Shown here: positions 26,393 through 33,591 of the stretch, in pieces
How positions within the stretch are numbered: the stretch's first letter is position 1
Layout of the letters: every line of letters starts with the position of its first letter
Assembly (NCBI RefSeq): GCF_042731755.1
Contig: NZ_JBHWLR010000003.1
Span: forward strand, 248,001-312,000
Origin: Promicromonospora sp042731755
Lineage (GTDB): Bacteria; Actinomycetota; Actinomycetes; Actinomycetales; Cellulomonadaceae
Direction of reading: 5' to 3'
Length of the DNA: 64,000 nt
Position numbers and translations under genes: made by a program
The notes under the pieces: generated by a model
Database searches by the model: none
Seen by the model: only the letters and a program-made list of their open reading frames with translations
Told to the model about the DNA's origin: nothing

Positions 26393-27592
26393 GTGGACCA
26401 CGACGCGGTGAACGACCGGATGCGGACGCTGGCGCCGCAGGTCCTCGGCGTCCTCGTCCGTCGCGGAGCAGACTTCGCGACGGCCGAGGACGCCGTCCAG
26501 GAGGCCCTCATCGAGGCCGTGCGGCACTGGCCCGAGGACCCGCCGGACGACCCGAAGGCCTGGCTGCTGCGCGTGGCCGGCCGCAAGCTCATCGACGCCC
26601 AGCGGTCCGAGGCCGCCCGACGACGGCGGGAGGAGCGGGTCCACGACGAGCCGCCACCCGGTCCCACCGAGCAGTCGGACGACACGCTGCTGCTGCTGAG
26701 CCGCTGCTGTCACCCGGCGCTGAGCCCGGCGTCGGCGATCGCGCTGACGCTCCGGGCCGTCGGCGGGCTGACGACGGCCCAGATCGCACGGGCCTTCCTG
26801 GTCCCCGAGGCGACGATGGCGCAGCGGATCTCGCGCGCCAAGCGCACCCTGGCCGGGCAGCGGTTCGACCAGCCGGGCGACGCCCGCGCGGTGCTGCACG
26901 TGCTGTACCTGATCTTCAACGAGGGGTTCACCGGCGAGATCTCGCTGGCGGACGAGGCGATCCGGCTGACCCGTCAGCTCGCGGTCGCGTCGGCGGCGCG
27001 TCCGGAGGGCGTCGATCCCGAGATCTCCGGCCTGCTGGCCCTGATGCTGCTGCACCACGCCCGCCGCGACGCCCGGTACACCGGCTCGGGCGAGCTGGTG
27101 CCGCTCGACGAGCAGGACCGCTCCCGGTGGGACACCACGATGATCAGCGAGGGGGTGGAGGTGCTGCAGGACGCCCTGGCGCGGGACCGGCTGGGACAGG
27201 ACTCGCTCGGGCACGACTCGCTCGGGCAGTACCAGGTGCAGGCCGCCATCGCGGCGCTGCACGACGACGCGCCCACCGCGGCGGAGACCGACTGGCCGCA
27301 GATCCTCGAGTGGTACGACGAGCTCGCCGGCCTGACCGACAACCCCGTCGTGGCCCTGAACCGCGCCGTCGCCGTCGGGCAGGTCGACGGCCCGCGGGCA
27401 GGCCTCGCGGCCCTGGCCGAGATCGACCCGGGGCTGTCCCGGTGGGACGCCGTGGCGGCCCACCTGTACGAGCGTGCCGACGACGCCGCCGCGGCGATCG
27501 ACCACTACACGGCCGCAGCCGACCGGGCGGCGAGCTCGGCCGAGCGCACGCACCTCATCAAGCAGGCGGCGCGGCTGCGGGCGGCTCGCTGA
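26393..27592 (+). CDS. ECF sigma factor with C-terminal helical repeat domain (ECF42 type)
   Basis: A 399-residue sigma factor. Region 2 is in DFATAEDAVQEALIEAVRHWPEDPPDDPKAWLLRVAGRKLID; region 4 is GLTTAQIARAFLVPEATMAQRISRAKRTL. The remaining 200 residues are a TPR-like C-terminal domain (NEGFTGE, NPVVALNRAVAVG, AAHLYERADDAAAAIDHYTAA), as in the ECF42 group, in which this domain replaces an anti-sigma factor. A 15-bp in-frame repeat gives LGQDSLGHDSLGQ in that domain. Its 3' end overlaps the convergent MerR gene by 35 nt. Confidence 0.92.
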   Translation: MDHDAVNDRMRTLAPQVLGVLVRRGADFATAEDAVQEALIEAVRHWPEDPPDDPKAWLLRVAGRKLIDAQRSEAARRRREERVHDEPPPGPTEQSDDTLLLLSRCCHPALSPASAIALTLRAVGGLTTAQIARAFLVPEATMAQRISRAKRTLAGQRFDQPGDARAVLHVLYLIFNEGFTGEISLADEAIRLTRQLAVASAARPEGVDPEISGLLALMLLHHARRDARYTGSGELVPLDEQDRSRWDTTMISEGVEVLQDALARDRLGQDSLGHDSLGQYQVQAAIAALHDDAPTAAETDWPQILEWYDELAGLTDNPVVALNRAVAVGQVDGPRAGLAALAEIDPGLSRWDAVAAHLYERADDAAAAIDHYTAAADRAASSAERTHLIKQAARLRAAR

Positions 27593-28385
27593 GGCAGGCC
27601 TCCAGGGCGGCGGCCCCCGCGAGCATGGCGCGCCCGCGGTCGGTCAGGCGCGCGTGCCACTCGTGCAGGGTCGCCTCCAGGGGTTCCAGCCCGCCGGCCG
27701 TGCGCACCTGGCCGATGAGCGGGGCGATCTGCTCCAGGAGGTACCCGCCGCGCCGGAGCTGGTGGGTCAGCCGGGCGTCCCGCTGCGCGGCCTCGTCGTA
27801 GACCCGGTAGCCGGTCTGCGGATCGCGCCGCGGGCGTACGAGGCCCGCACGTTCCCAGGTGCGCAGGGTCGCGGGCCGGATCCGGAGCGCGGCGGCGAGC
27901 GGGCCGATGAAGGTGTCGCCGGGGCGCGGGGCGTCCGGTGCCGTCCTGGTGAGGGTGCCGCGTCCCCGGTCCGCGTTCGTGCTCGTCTTCCTCTCCGGCC
28001 TCCCCTCGGGCTTGCTCTTCGTCTCCGTCTCCGAGGGGTCGAGCTCCTGCAGCGCGTCCTCGACGGCGCGGAGCGTCCTGCGGTCCTCCAGGAGCTGGGC
28101 GTGGCTCTCGTCGATCAGCCGGAACGCCTCGCCGACCGCGCCGTCGTGCACGGCCCGCATGATCGCGGCCGCCGTCCGATGGCCGTGCCCGGGGACCAGG
28201 GCGAGGAAGGCGCGCAGGGCGCGCGCGTGCCGCGGCGTGTAGGCGCGGTACCCGGACGGCGTGCGGACGGCGGCCGGGAGGATGCCGGCGTCCTCGTAGT
28301 TGCGGACCGCCTGTGTGGACAGACCGTGATCCCGTGCGAGGTCGACCGGCCGCAGCCGAGAGGCGCTTTGAGGGTTCTGCCGCAT
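27558..28385 (-). CDS. MerR family regulator with two HTH domains (TioE-like)
   Basis: A 275-residue protein with two MerR winged helices: residues 10-60 (LRPVDLARDHGLSTQAVRNYEDAGILP, SGYRAYT) and about 155-215 (FIGPLAAALRIRPATLRTWERAGLV, TGYRVYDE). A charged, low-complexity linker (SETETKSKPEGRPERKTST) separates them. This double-HTH form is the TioE-type MerR subfamily. It is divergent from the erythromycin-esterase-like gene and probably regulates it. Confidence 0.9.
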   Translation of the reverse strand: MRQNPQSASRLRPVDLARDHGLSTQAVRNYEDAGILPAAVRTPSGYRAYTPRHARALRAFLALVPGHGHRTAAAIMRAVHDGAVGEAFRLIDESHAQLLEDRRTLRAVEDALQELDPSETETKSKPEGRPERKTSTNADRGRGTLTRTAPDAPRPGDTFIGPLAAALRIRPATLRTWERAGLVRPRRDPQTGYRVYDEAAQRDARLTHQLRRGGYLLEQIAPLIGQVRTAGGLEPLEATLHEWHARLTDRGRAMLAGAAALEACLSEPPAAAPPA

Positions 28386-28457
28386 CCACCCACCTGTTCT
28401 GCCTACTGTCTTGGGCTTTGTTCCGGACCCTGCCGGGCCCAGGTCTCAACCGGGACG

Positions 28458-28473
28458 TCAACGATACCGTTGA
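28458..28473. promoter_or_regulatory. Inverted repeat just ahead of the esterase-like gene
   Basis: TCAACG-ATAC-CGTTGA, perfect 6-bp arms, ending 4 bp before the ATG. It is a candidate binding site for the divergent double-HTH MerR regulator. Confidence 0.45.
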
Positions 28474-28477
28474 GGGA

Positions 28478-29707
28478 ATGGTGAGAGACCTCCAGCACAC
28501 CGTTCATCCCCTTGACGCCGCCGCCGTCCTGCGCCTGTTCCCGGGCCGGCCGCAGATCCTCGCCCTGGGCGAGCCGACTCATGGCGCGGGCGCCCTCCTG
28601 AGGCTGCGCAACGAGCTGTTCCGACAGCTCGTCGAGCAGGAGGGTTACCGCACGATCGCCCTGGAGACCGACTGCCTCGCGGGGCAGGTCGTGGACGACT
28701 ACATCGCCGCCGGCGAGGGCGGTCGCGACGCCGCCGTGCTCGACGACATCATGGCGCGCGGGTTCAGCCACGAGTGGGGCGCCTTCCCCGCCAACCGCGA
28801 GCTGGTGCGCTGGATGCGCGCCTGGAACGAGCGTGCCGACGAGGAGGGCCGACCCGACGCCGACCGGCTCCGGTTCGCGGGCTTCGACGGGCCGCTGGAG
28901 ATCCAGGCGGCCGCGAGCCCCCGGGCCGCGCTCACGGCCCTGTACGAGTATCTGTCCGCGCGCGTCGACGCCGAGCTGCTGCCGTGTACCGCGGACGTGC
29001 TCGACCGGATGATCGGCGCGGACGCCCGGTGGACCGAACCTGCCGCCATGATGGATCCGGCCCGGTCGGTGGGGCAGTCCGCCGAGGCCAGGGAGCTGCG
29101 CCTGCTCGCCGACGACCTGGCTGCGCTCCTCGACTCGCACGCCCCGCAGCTCATCGCCACCTCCACGGTGCAGGAGTGGGACCGGGCGCGGCTGTACGGA
29201 CGCACCGCGACCGGCCTGCTGCGCTACCACTTCTGGATGGCCGACCCCTCGCCCGCGCGCATGACGCGGCTGCTCGCGGTGCGCGACGCCCTGATGGCGG
29301 ACAACCTGCTGGCGCTCGCGGAGCGCGGCCCTGTGCTGGTCAGCGCGCACAACAGTCACCTGCAGCGCGGTTTGAGCACGATGCGCATGTGGGACCACCC
29401 GCGGCTGGAGTGGTGGGGTGCGGGCGCCCTGGTGAGCGCCCGGCTCGGCGAGCGGTACGGGTTCCTGGCCACGGCGGTCGGCAGCATCCGGCACCAGGGC
29501 GTGGACGACGCGCCGCCGGACAGCGTCGAGGGGGTTCTCTCCGCGCTCGGTGCTGACAGGTGCGTCGTCTACGGGCCGGGGCTGTCCGCGCTGCTCGAGG
29601 GCTCGGTGGCGCGGGTGTCCCCCTGGTTCGGTTACGCGCCGCTGGACCCGGCCCAGCTCGCCGACCTGGACGGGGTCGTGTTTCTCCAGGACGTACCTGA
29701 GGACTGA
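28478..29707 (+). CDS. Erythromycin esterase family protein
   Basis: A 409-residue EreA/EreB-like enzyme. It shows ILALGEPTHGAGALLRLRNELFRQLVE, IALETDCLAGQVVDDYI, RFAGFDGPLE and LVSAHNSHLQRG, in which GEPTHG and the histidine-containing segments form the active centre of the superfamily. True Ere enzymes open macrolide lactones; most homologues have unknown substrates. ATG 28478 is chosen with GAGGGA close by; GTG 28481 is an alternative. Divergent from the TioE-like regulator, 92 bp apart. Confidence 0.88.
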   Translation: MVRDLQHTVHPLDAAAVLRLFPGRPQILALGEPTHGAGALLRLRNELFRQLVEQEGYRTIALETDCLAGQVVDDYIAAGEGGRDAAVLDDIMARGFSHEWGAFPANRELVRWMRAWNERADEEGRPDADRLRFAGFDGPLEIQAAASPRAALTALYEYLSARVDAELLPCTADVLDRMIGADARWTEPAAMMDPARSVGQSAEARELRLLADDLAALLDSHAPQLIATSTVQEWDRARLYGRTATGLLRYHFWMADPSPARMTRLLAVRDALMADNLLALAERGPVLVSAHNSHLQRGLSTMRMWDHPRLEWWGAGALVSARLGERYGFLATAVGSIRHQGVDDAPPDSVEGVLSALGADRCVVYGPGLSALLEGSVARVSPWFGYAPLDPAQLADLDGVVFLQDVPED

Positions 29708-29880
29708 TCCTGCGTCTGCGCGGCGGTGTGCGTGCCGGTTCGGTCAGGGCGTCGACCGAGGTGGGGTGGATCTGAGGCCGATCTCCCGCGGATTCGACGC
29801 TCACTATCTGCTCTCCGGAGGCCCATTAATGCCCTGCTGAGCGCTCCTGAACCCCGGTATCTGGCCGTCTTCACATCCTC

Positions 29881-29911
29881 TGCGCACCCGCTTCAGGAAA
29901 GCGGGTGCGCA
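29881..29911. terminator. Perfect 13-bp hairpin
   Basis: TGCGCACCCGCTT-CAGGA-AAGCGGGTGCGCA. Lies 174 bp after the esterase stop and 38 bp before the KfrA-site repeat. No T run, so either a terminator or a regulatory dyad. Confidence 0.55.
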
Positions 29912-29926
29912 GTGTGTGGAGTGAAA

Positions 29927-29970
29927 GTAGGAGTAGGATTCTGCTACTACTCGTACTACTACGAGCAGTA
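29927..29970 (+). promoter_or_regulatory. Repeat-rich operator ahead of the KfrA-like gene
   Basis: AT-richer stretch with repeated GTAGGA and CTAC/TACT triplets and a perfect inverted repeat CTCGTA-CTAC-TACGAG (29950-29965). KfrA proteins bind repeats in their own promoters, so this is the probable autoregulatory site. Confidence 0.5.
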
Positions 29971-30055
29971 ACAATGACTGGCGAAGCAATGACCGTCGAA
30001 GCCGGGGACTGCGGAAACCGGGACGGTCGAGACGACGACGTGAGCGGGGAACGAC

Positions 30056-31006
30056 GTGCGGGACAAGGAACGGGTCTTCCAGGCAGCGGACGCACTGGCG
30101 GCCGAGGGTGCGGCGCTGACTGTGACGAACGTGCGCGAGCGCGCCGGCTGCTCCAATGCGACGGCCACGAAATATCTGCGGGAGTGGCGCGACGCGAGGA
30201 CCGCCGAGGACGACGCGCGCAGCGCGCTCCCCGACCTGCCCGCCACGGTGAGCGCGCTGGCGGAGCGCGGCCTGGAGGCCCTGTGGGGTGCGGCGGTCGA
30301 GGCGGCACGGGCGGAGCACGAGGCGGCAGCGGCGGCGTCGGAGGAGGCACTGAGCGCCGTCGTCGGCGAGGCAGACGCCCTGGCGGCGCGCGTGGACGAG
30401 GCAGACGCCGAGCTCGCGCAGTTCCGCACCCTGCTGGAGACCGCGCGCGAGCACGCGCGGTCGGTCCAGGACGAGCGGGACGCGGCCGAGGAGGCCCGGG
30501 CCGACGCCGCGACGTCCGCCGCCCGGCTGGAGGGTGAGCTCGACGCCGCGCGGCGGGCGCTGGAGGCCGTGCGCGACGAGCTCGCCGAGGCCCGGGCGGG
30601 GGCTGCGGCCGCCGAGCGCGCGCGGTCCGAGGCGGAGTCGGCGCGCGCGCAGGCGGACGGTGCCGCCGTGGGCCTGCGGGAGTCCCTGACGGACGTGCGC
30701 GGCGCGCTCGAGGCCGCACGGGGCGACGTCGCGCAGGCGAACCGCGACCGGGCCGCCGCCGATGCGGCGCGAGCCGGCGCCGAGGCCTCCGTGGCCCGGC
30801 TGGAGGGTGAGCTGTCCGCGTCCCGGGACGCGCTGGAGTCCGCGCGCAGGCAGGCGACGGACGCCGAGCAGGCGCGCGTGGCGGCGATCGCCGGCCAGGC
30901 CCAGGCCGAGGGCACCGCCGCGGGGCTGCGGGAGGCGCTGAGCGCGGCTGCTCAGCGGGTCGATCCGTCCGGGACCGAGCCCGCCTCCGCGGCGCAGGCG
31001 GGGTGA
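30056..31006 (+). CDS. KfrA-like DNA-binding coiled-coil protein
   Basis: A 316-residue protein. Residues 1-48 (RVFQAADALAAEGAALTVTNV, GCSNATATKYLREWRDA) match the KfrA N-terminal DNA-binding domain. Residues 60-300 are an almost uninterrupted alanine/arginine/glutamate coiled coil. KfrA proteins of plasmids bind upstream repeats and aid segregation or silence nearby genes; on a chromosome the role is unclear. GTG 30056 follows GGGGA at 5 nt. Confidence 0.82.
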   Translation: MRDKERVFQAADALAAEGAALTVTNVRERAGCSNATATKYLREWRDARTAEDDARSALPDLPATVSALAERGLEALWGAAVEAARAEHEAAAAASEEALSAVVGEADALAARVDEADAELAQFRTLLETAREHARSVQDERDAAEEARADAATSAARLEGELDAARRALEAVRDELAEARAGAAAAERARSEAESARAQADGAAVGLRESLTDVRGALEAARGDVAQANRDRAAADAARAGAEASVARLEGELSASRDALESARRQATDAEQARVAAIAGQAQAEGTAAGLREALSAAAQRVDPSGTEPASAAQAG

Positions 31007-31042
31007 GACAGGCGGGGCGAGACAAGGCGGGGTGAGGCACGG
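30995..31042. repeat. Tandem repeats at the end of the KfrA-like gene
   Basis: Three copies of a 14-15 bp unit near GGCGGGGTGAGACA, starting inside the last codons. Confidence 0.65.
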
Positions 31043-31129
31043 GCGAAAGAGCGCGTGAAAACCGCCCCTGAGCACGAAGAACACCCGCGTGCTGCGGCGA
31101 GTGTCAGTGTCCGGTGCTGAGATGGCGGC

Positions 31130-31555
31130 ATGAGCCTTCGAGGATTTTCGACTATCAACTACTGGGCCGACGACGTCGCCGCGGCCTCCGCCTGGTACAC
31201 CGAGGTGCTCGGCGTCGAGCCCTACTTCCAGCGTTCCGGACCGGACGGCACGCCCGCCTACGCCGAGTTCCGGATCGGGGACAACGAGGCCGAGCTCGGC
31301 CTCGTCAGCCGGGCCTACGCGCCCCCGGGGCTGCCCGACCAGCCCGGGGGCGCGCTCATGTACTGGCACGTCGACGACCTGCAGGGCACGGTGGCCCGTC
31401 TGCTCGACCTGGGCGCCACCGAGTACCAGCCCGTCACCGAGCGCGGGCACGACTTCGTCACCGCCGCGGTCGTGGACCCCTTCGGCAACGTGCTCGGCGT
31501 CATGTACAACCCGCACTACGTCGAGCAGTTCGGCGCGGACGCCGGGGCGGAGTAG
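31130..31555 (+). CDS. VOC family protein
   Basis: A 141-residue glyoxalase-fold protein: INYWADDVAAASAWYTEVLGVEPYF opens it, MYWHVDDLQGTVARLLDLGA begins the second half, and VVDPFGNVLGVMYNPHY ends it. The ligand is unknown. ATG start. It stands between the KfrA-like and HNH genes and looks monocistronic. Confidence 0.9.
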   Translation: MSLRGFSTINYWADDVAAASAWYTEVLGVEPYFQRSGPDGTPAYAEFRIGDNEAELGLVSRAYAPPGLPDQPGGALMYWHVDDLQGTVARLLDLGATEYQPVTERGHDFVTAAVVDPFGNVLGVMYNPHYVEQFGADAGAE

Positions 31556-31619
31556 CCGCTCCACACGCCACGTCCACCTGGTTCAACGGTTATCCACAGA
31601 TTTTATCTGAGCCCAGCAG

Positions 31620-31637
31620 ATCGAATGTGTGTTCGAT
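31620..31637. promoter_or_regulatory. LexA box (SOS operator)
   Basis: ATCGAATGTGTGTTCGAT matches the actinobacterial SOS box pattern TCGAAC-N4-GTTCGA with one substitution. It is centred 58 bp ahead of the DUF222-HNH gene. 13E12-type genes in mycobacteria are known LexA targets. Confidence 0.75.
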
Positions 31638-31686
31638 AGAATCGGAGGGTCAGCACAGCAACGGACCAGGGCGGGGGTGACACGAG

Positions 31687-33417
31687 ATGGACCGCACGCC
31701 AGTGCCTCCACCTGAGTCCCGTCAGGCCTGCGGGCCGCGCGCCCTCGACACCGTGCTGAGCGAGCTCGACGTGCTCGCCGACGAGCTGGTGGCCTCAGCG
31801 GGACCGGACGCGGTCGACGGCGTCGGAGAGTCCGCCCGCACGGGTGGTGTCGCGGTCCCCCGGCTCGTGGACGCCGCGCCGAGGCTGCGTGCGCTCAGCG
31901 CCCGCCTCGACACGGTCCGGCTGACATGGCTGCCCGTGATCGAAGCCCGGCACCCCTGGCAGGCCACGGGGGCGCGGACGTTCTCAGCCTGGCTCGCCAG
32001 GACGGAGAACGTCAGCACCACCACCGCCAACCGGGAGGCCGGCACCGGCCGGGTGCTGCGTGACCACCTGCCCACGACCCGCGCGGCGGCCCTCGCGGGT
32101 GACATCGGCGTCGACCACGTCCGCGCCCTGGTGGACGTCGCGCCCACCAGCGAGGCACGCAGGGCGGCACTGGCCGCGCCGATCGAGCCGGAGGAACTCC
32201 CGGAGTCGCCGGTCGCGGCCCTGGATGCGCAGGTTGGCGGCGGGGACCGTGCGGACGACTCTGTGGATGACACCGGCGCCGGCCTGGAGGACGACGTCGT
32301 CGGCGGCGCGCCCCCGGCCGAGCCGGCCACCACCGACGGTGACCCGGAGACGGCGGGCGACAGCAGCCCGGCTCCCCCAGCGATCACCGGCGAGGGGTAT
32401 CTGACGGGGCTGGCCGGTGCCTGCGACCCGGCGCGCTTCCGTCGGGTGCTGAAGCGGTTCGGCCAGGTCGCGGATCCCGACGCGGACGACCGCGGCTACC
32501 GGGAAGCGACCGAGCGGCAGCACCTGGAGGTCTCGCCGACATTCGGGGGCTGGCACGTCAACGGCTTCCTCACCGACGAGCACGGACACCTGCTGTCGAC
32601 GGCGCTCGGCGCGATGATGGGCGCCCCGGCCGCCGGCGACGACCGCACACCCACCCAGCGCCGGGCGCAGGCGCTCGCCGACCTGGCGCGCGACGTCCTG
32701 GACAACGGCCGCGTCGGCTCCGGTGCGGCGGTGCGTCCGCACGTCCACGTCACCGTGTCCCTGACGGAGCTGCTCCGGAGCGGGCGGACGAACACCCACG
32801 GCGAACAGACCGGGGCGACCGGTGGTGGCCAGCGCGGTGCCGGCCCGAGCCGGAATCCTGACGCGGCCGGCTCAGGGCACGGGTCCGGTGGCACCGGATC
32901 AGATCTCGACGGCGGTGCCGCCGGTAGCGGCGCGCTCCGTCCCGGGGACCTGACGGCGCTGACCGCTCAGCCTGCGACGTTCACGGGCGCGTCCACGACA
33001 GGGAGCGTCGTTCCGCGCGACCTCCTGCGCCGGCTTCTGTGCGACGCCGAGGTCACGCGGGTCGTGTTCGGCGCCGACGGCACCGCGATCGACGTCGGAC
33101 GGGCACAGCGCACGGTGACCGGGCAGATGCGCAAGGCCGTGATCGCCCGTGACCAGCACTGCGTCTACCCCGGATGCGATCAGCCACCCAGCCGGTGCGA
33201 GGTGCACCATGCGCTGCGGCACTGGGCCGACGGCGGCGAGACGTCCGTCGCGAACTCCGCCCTCTTGTGCTGGCATCACCACACACTGGTGGACACCACC
33301 GGGGTCACGATGTCGTGGGAGCCCGGTCCGACACCGGACCAGCCAGGGCGGTGGAGTTTCACCAGCCGCCACGGTCGCCGGATCGGGCTGCCGTGGGCCC
33401 GGGATCGGGCTGCCTGA
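31687..33417 (+). CDS. DUF222 / HNH endonuclease (13E12 repeat family)
   Basis: A 576-residue protein. The N-terminal two thirds are the DUF222 (13E12) helical region (LVDAAPRLRALSARLDTVRLTWLPVIEARHPWQATGARTFSAWLA). The C-terminal HNH nuclease reads RDQHCVYPGCDQPPSRCEVHH, then GGETSVANSALLCWHHHTLVD, with the zinc cysteines and His residues present. A Gly/Ser-rich spacer separates them. The family is frequent in actinobacterial genomes; function unknown, possibly DNA cleavage after damage. It is preceded by a LexA box. Confidence 0.92.
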   Translation: MDRTPVPPPESRQACGPRALDTVLSELDVLADELVASAGPDAVDGVGESARTGGVAVPRLVDAAPRLRALSARLDTVRLTWLPVIEARHPWQATGARTFSAWLARTENVSTTTANREAGTGRVLRDHLPTTRAAALAGDIGVDHVRALVDVAPTSEARRAALAAPIEPEELPESPVAALDAQVGGGDRADDSVDDTGAGLEDDVVGGAPPAEPATTDGDPETAGDSSPAPPAITGEGYLTGLAGACDPARFRRVLKRFGQVADPDADDRGYREATERQHLEVSPTFGGWHVNGFLTDEHGHLLSTALGAMMGAPAAGDDRTPTQRRAQALADLARDVLDNGRVGSGAAVRPHVHVTVSLTELLRSGRTNTHGEQTGATGGGQRGAGPSRNPDAAGSGHGSGGTGSDLDGGAAGSGALRPGDLTALTAQPATFTGASTTGSVVPRDLLRRLLCDAEVTRVVFGADGTAIDVGRAQRTVTGQMRKAVIARDQHCVYPGCDQPPSRCEVHHALRHWADGGETSVANSALLCWHHHTLVDTTGVTMSWEPGPTPDQPGRWSFTSRHGRRIGLPWARDRAA

Positions 33418-33448
33418 TATCTACTGCGCGCTGCAGGCGGTCGTGAGA

Positions 33449-33496
33449 GTGCGCAGTTGTGGAGGTGCGTAGTTGTGGAGGTGCGCGGCCGTGGGA
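33449..33496. repeat. Tandem repeats after the HNH gene
   Basis: Three copies of a 16-bp unit close to GTGCGCAGTTGTGGAG. Confidence 0.7.
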
Positions 33497-33591
33497 GCGG
33501 CCGTCGAGGCCTGGCCGTCTGCGCACCCGACTGACGTGACCGAGATACGGCGATCCAGGACACGCTCCTCGTCCCCCGCTAGGTTGCCGGT

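Larger units (their letters stand above)
29708..30055. other. Intergenic region of 348 bp with hairpin and KfrA promoter
   Basis: From the esterase stop to the KfrA-like start. It contains a perfect 13-bp hairpin and a TAC/TAG-repeat region with an inverted repeat (both listed). The remainder, 29720-29870, shows no gene. Confidence 0.6.
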
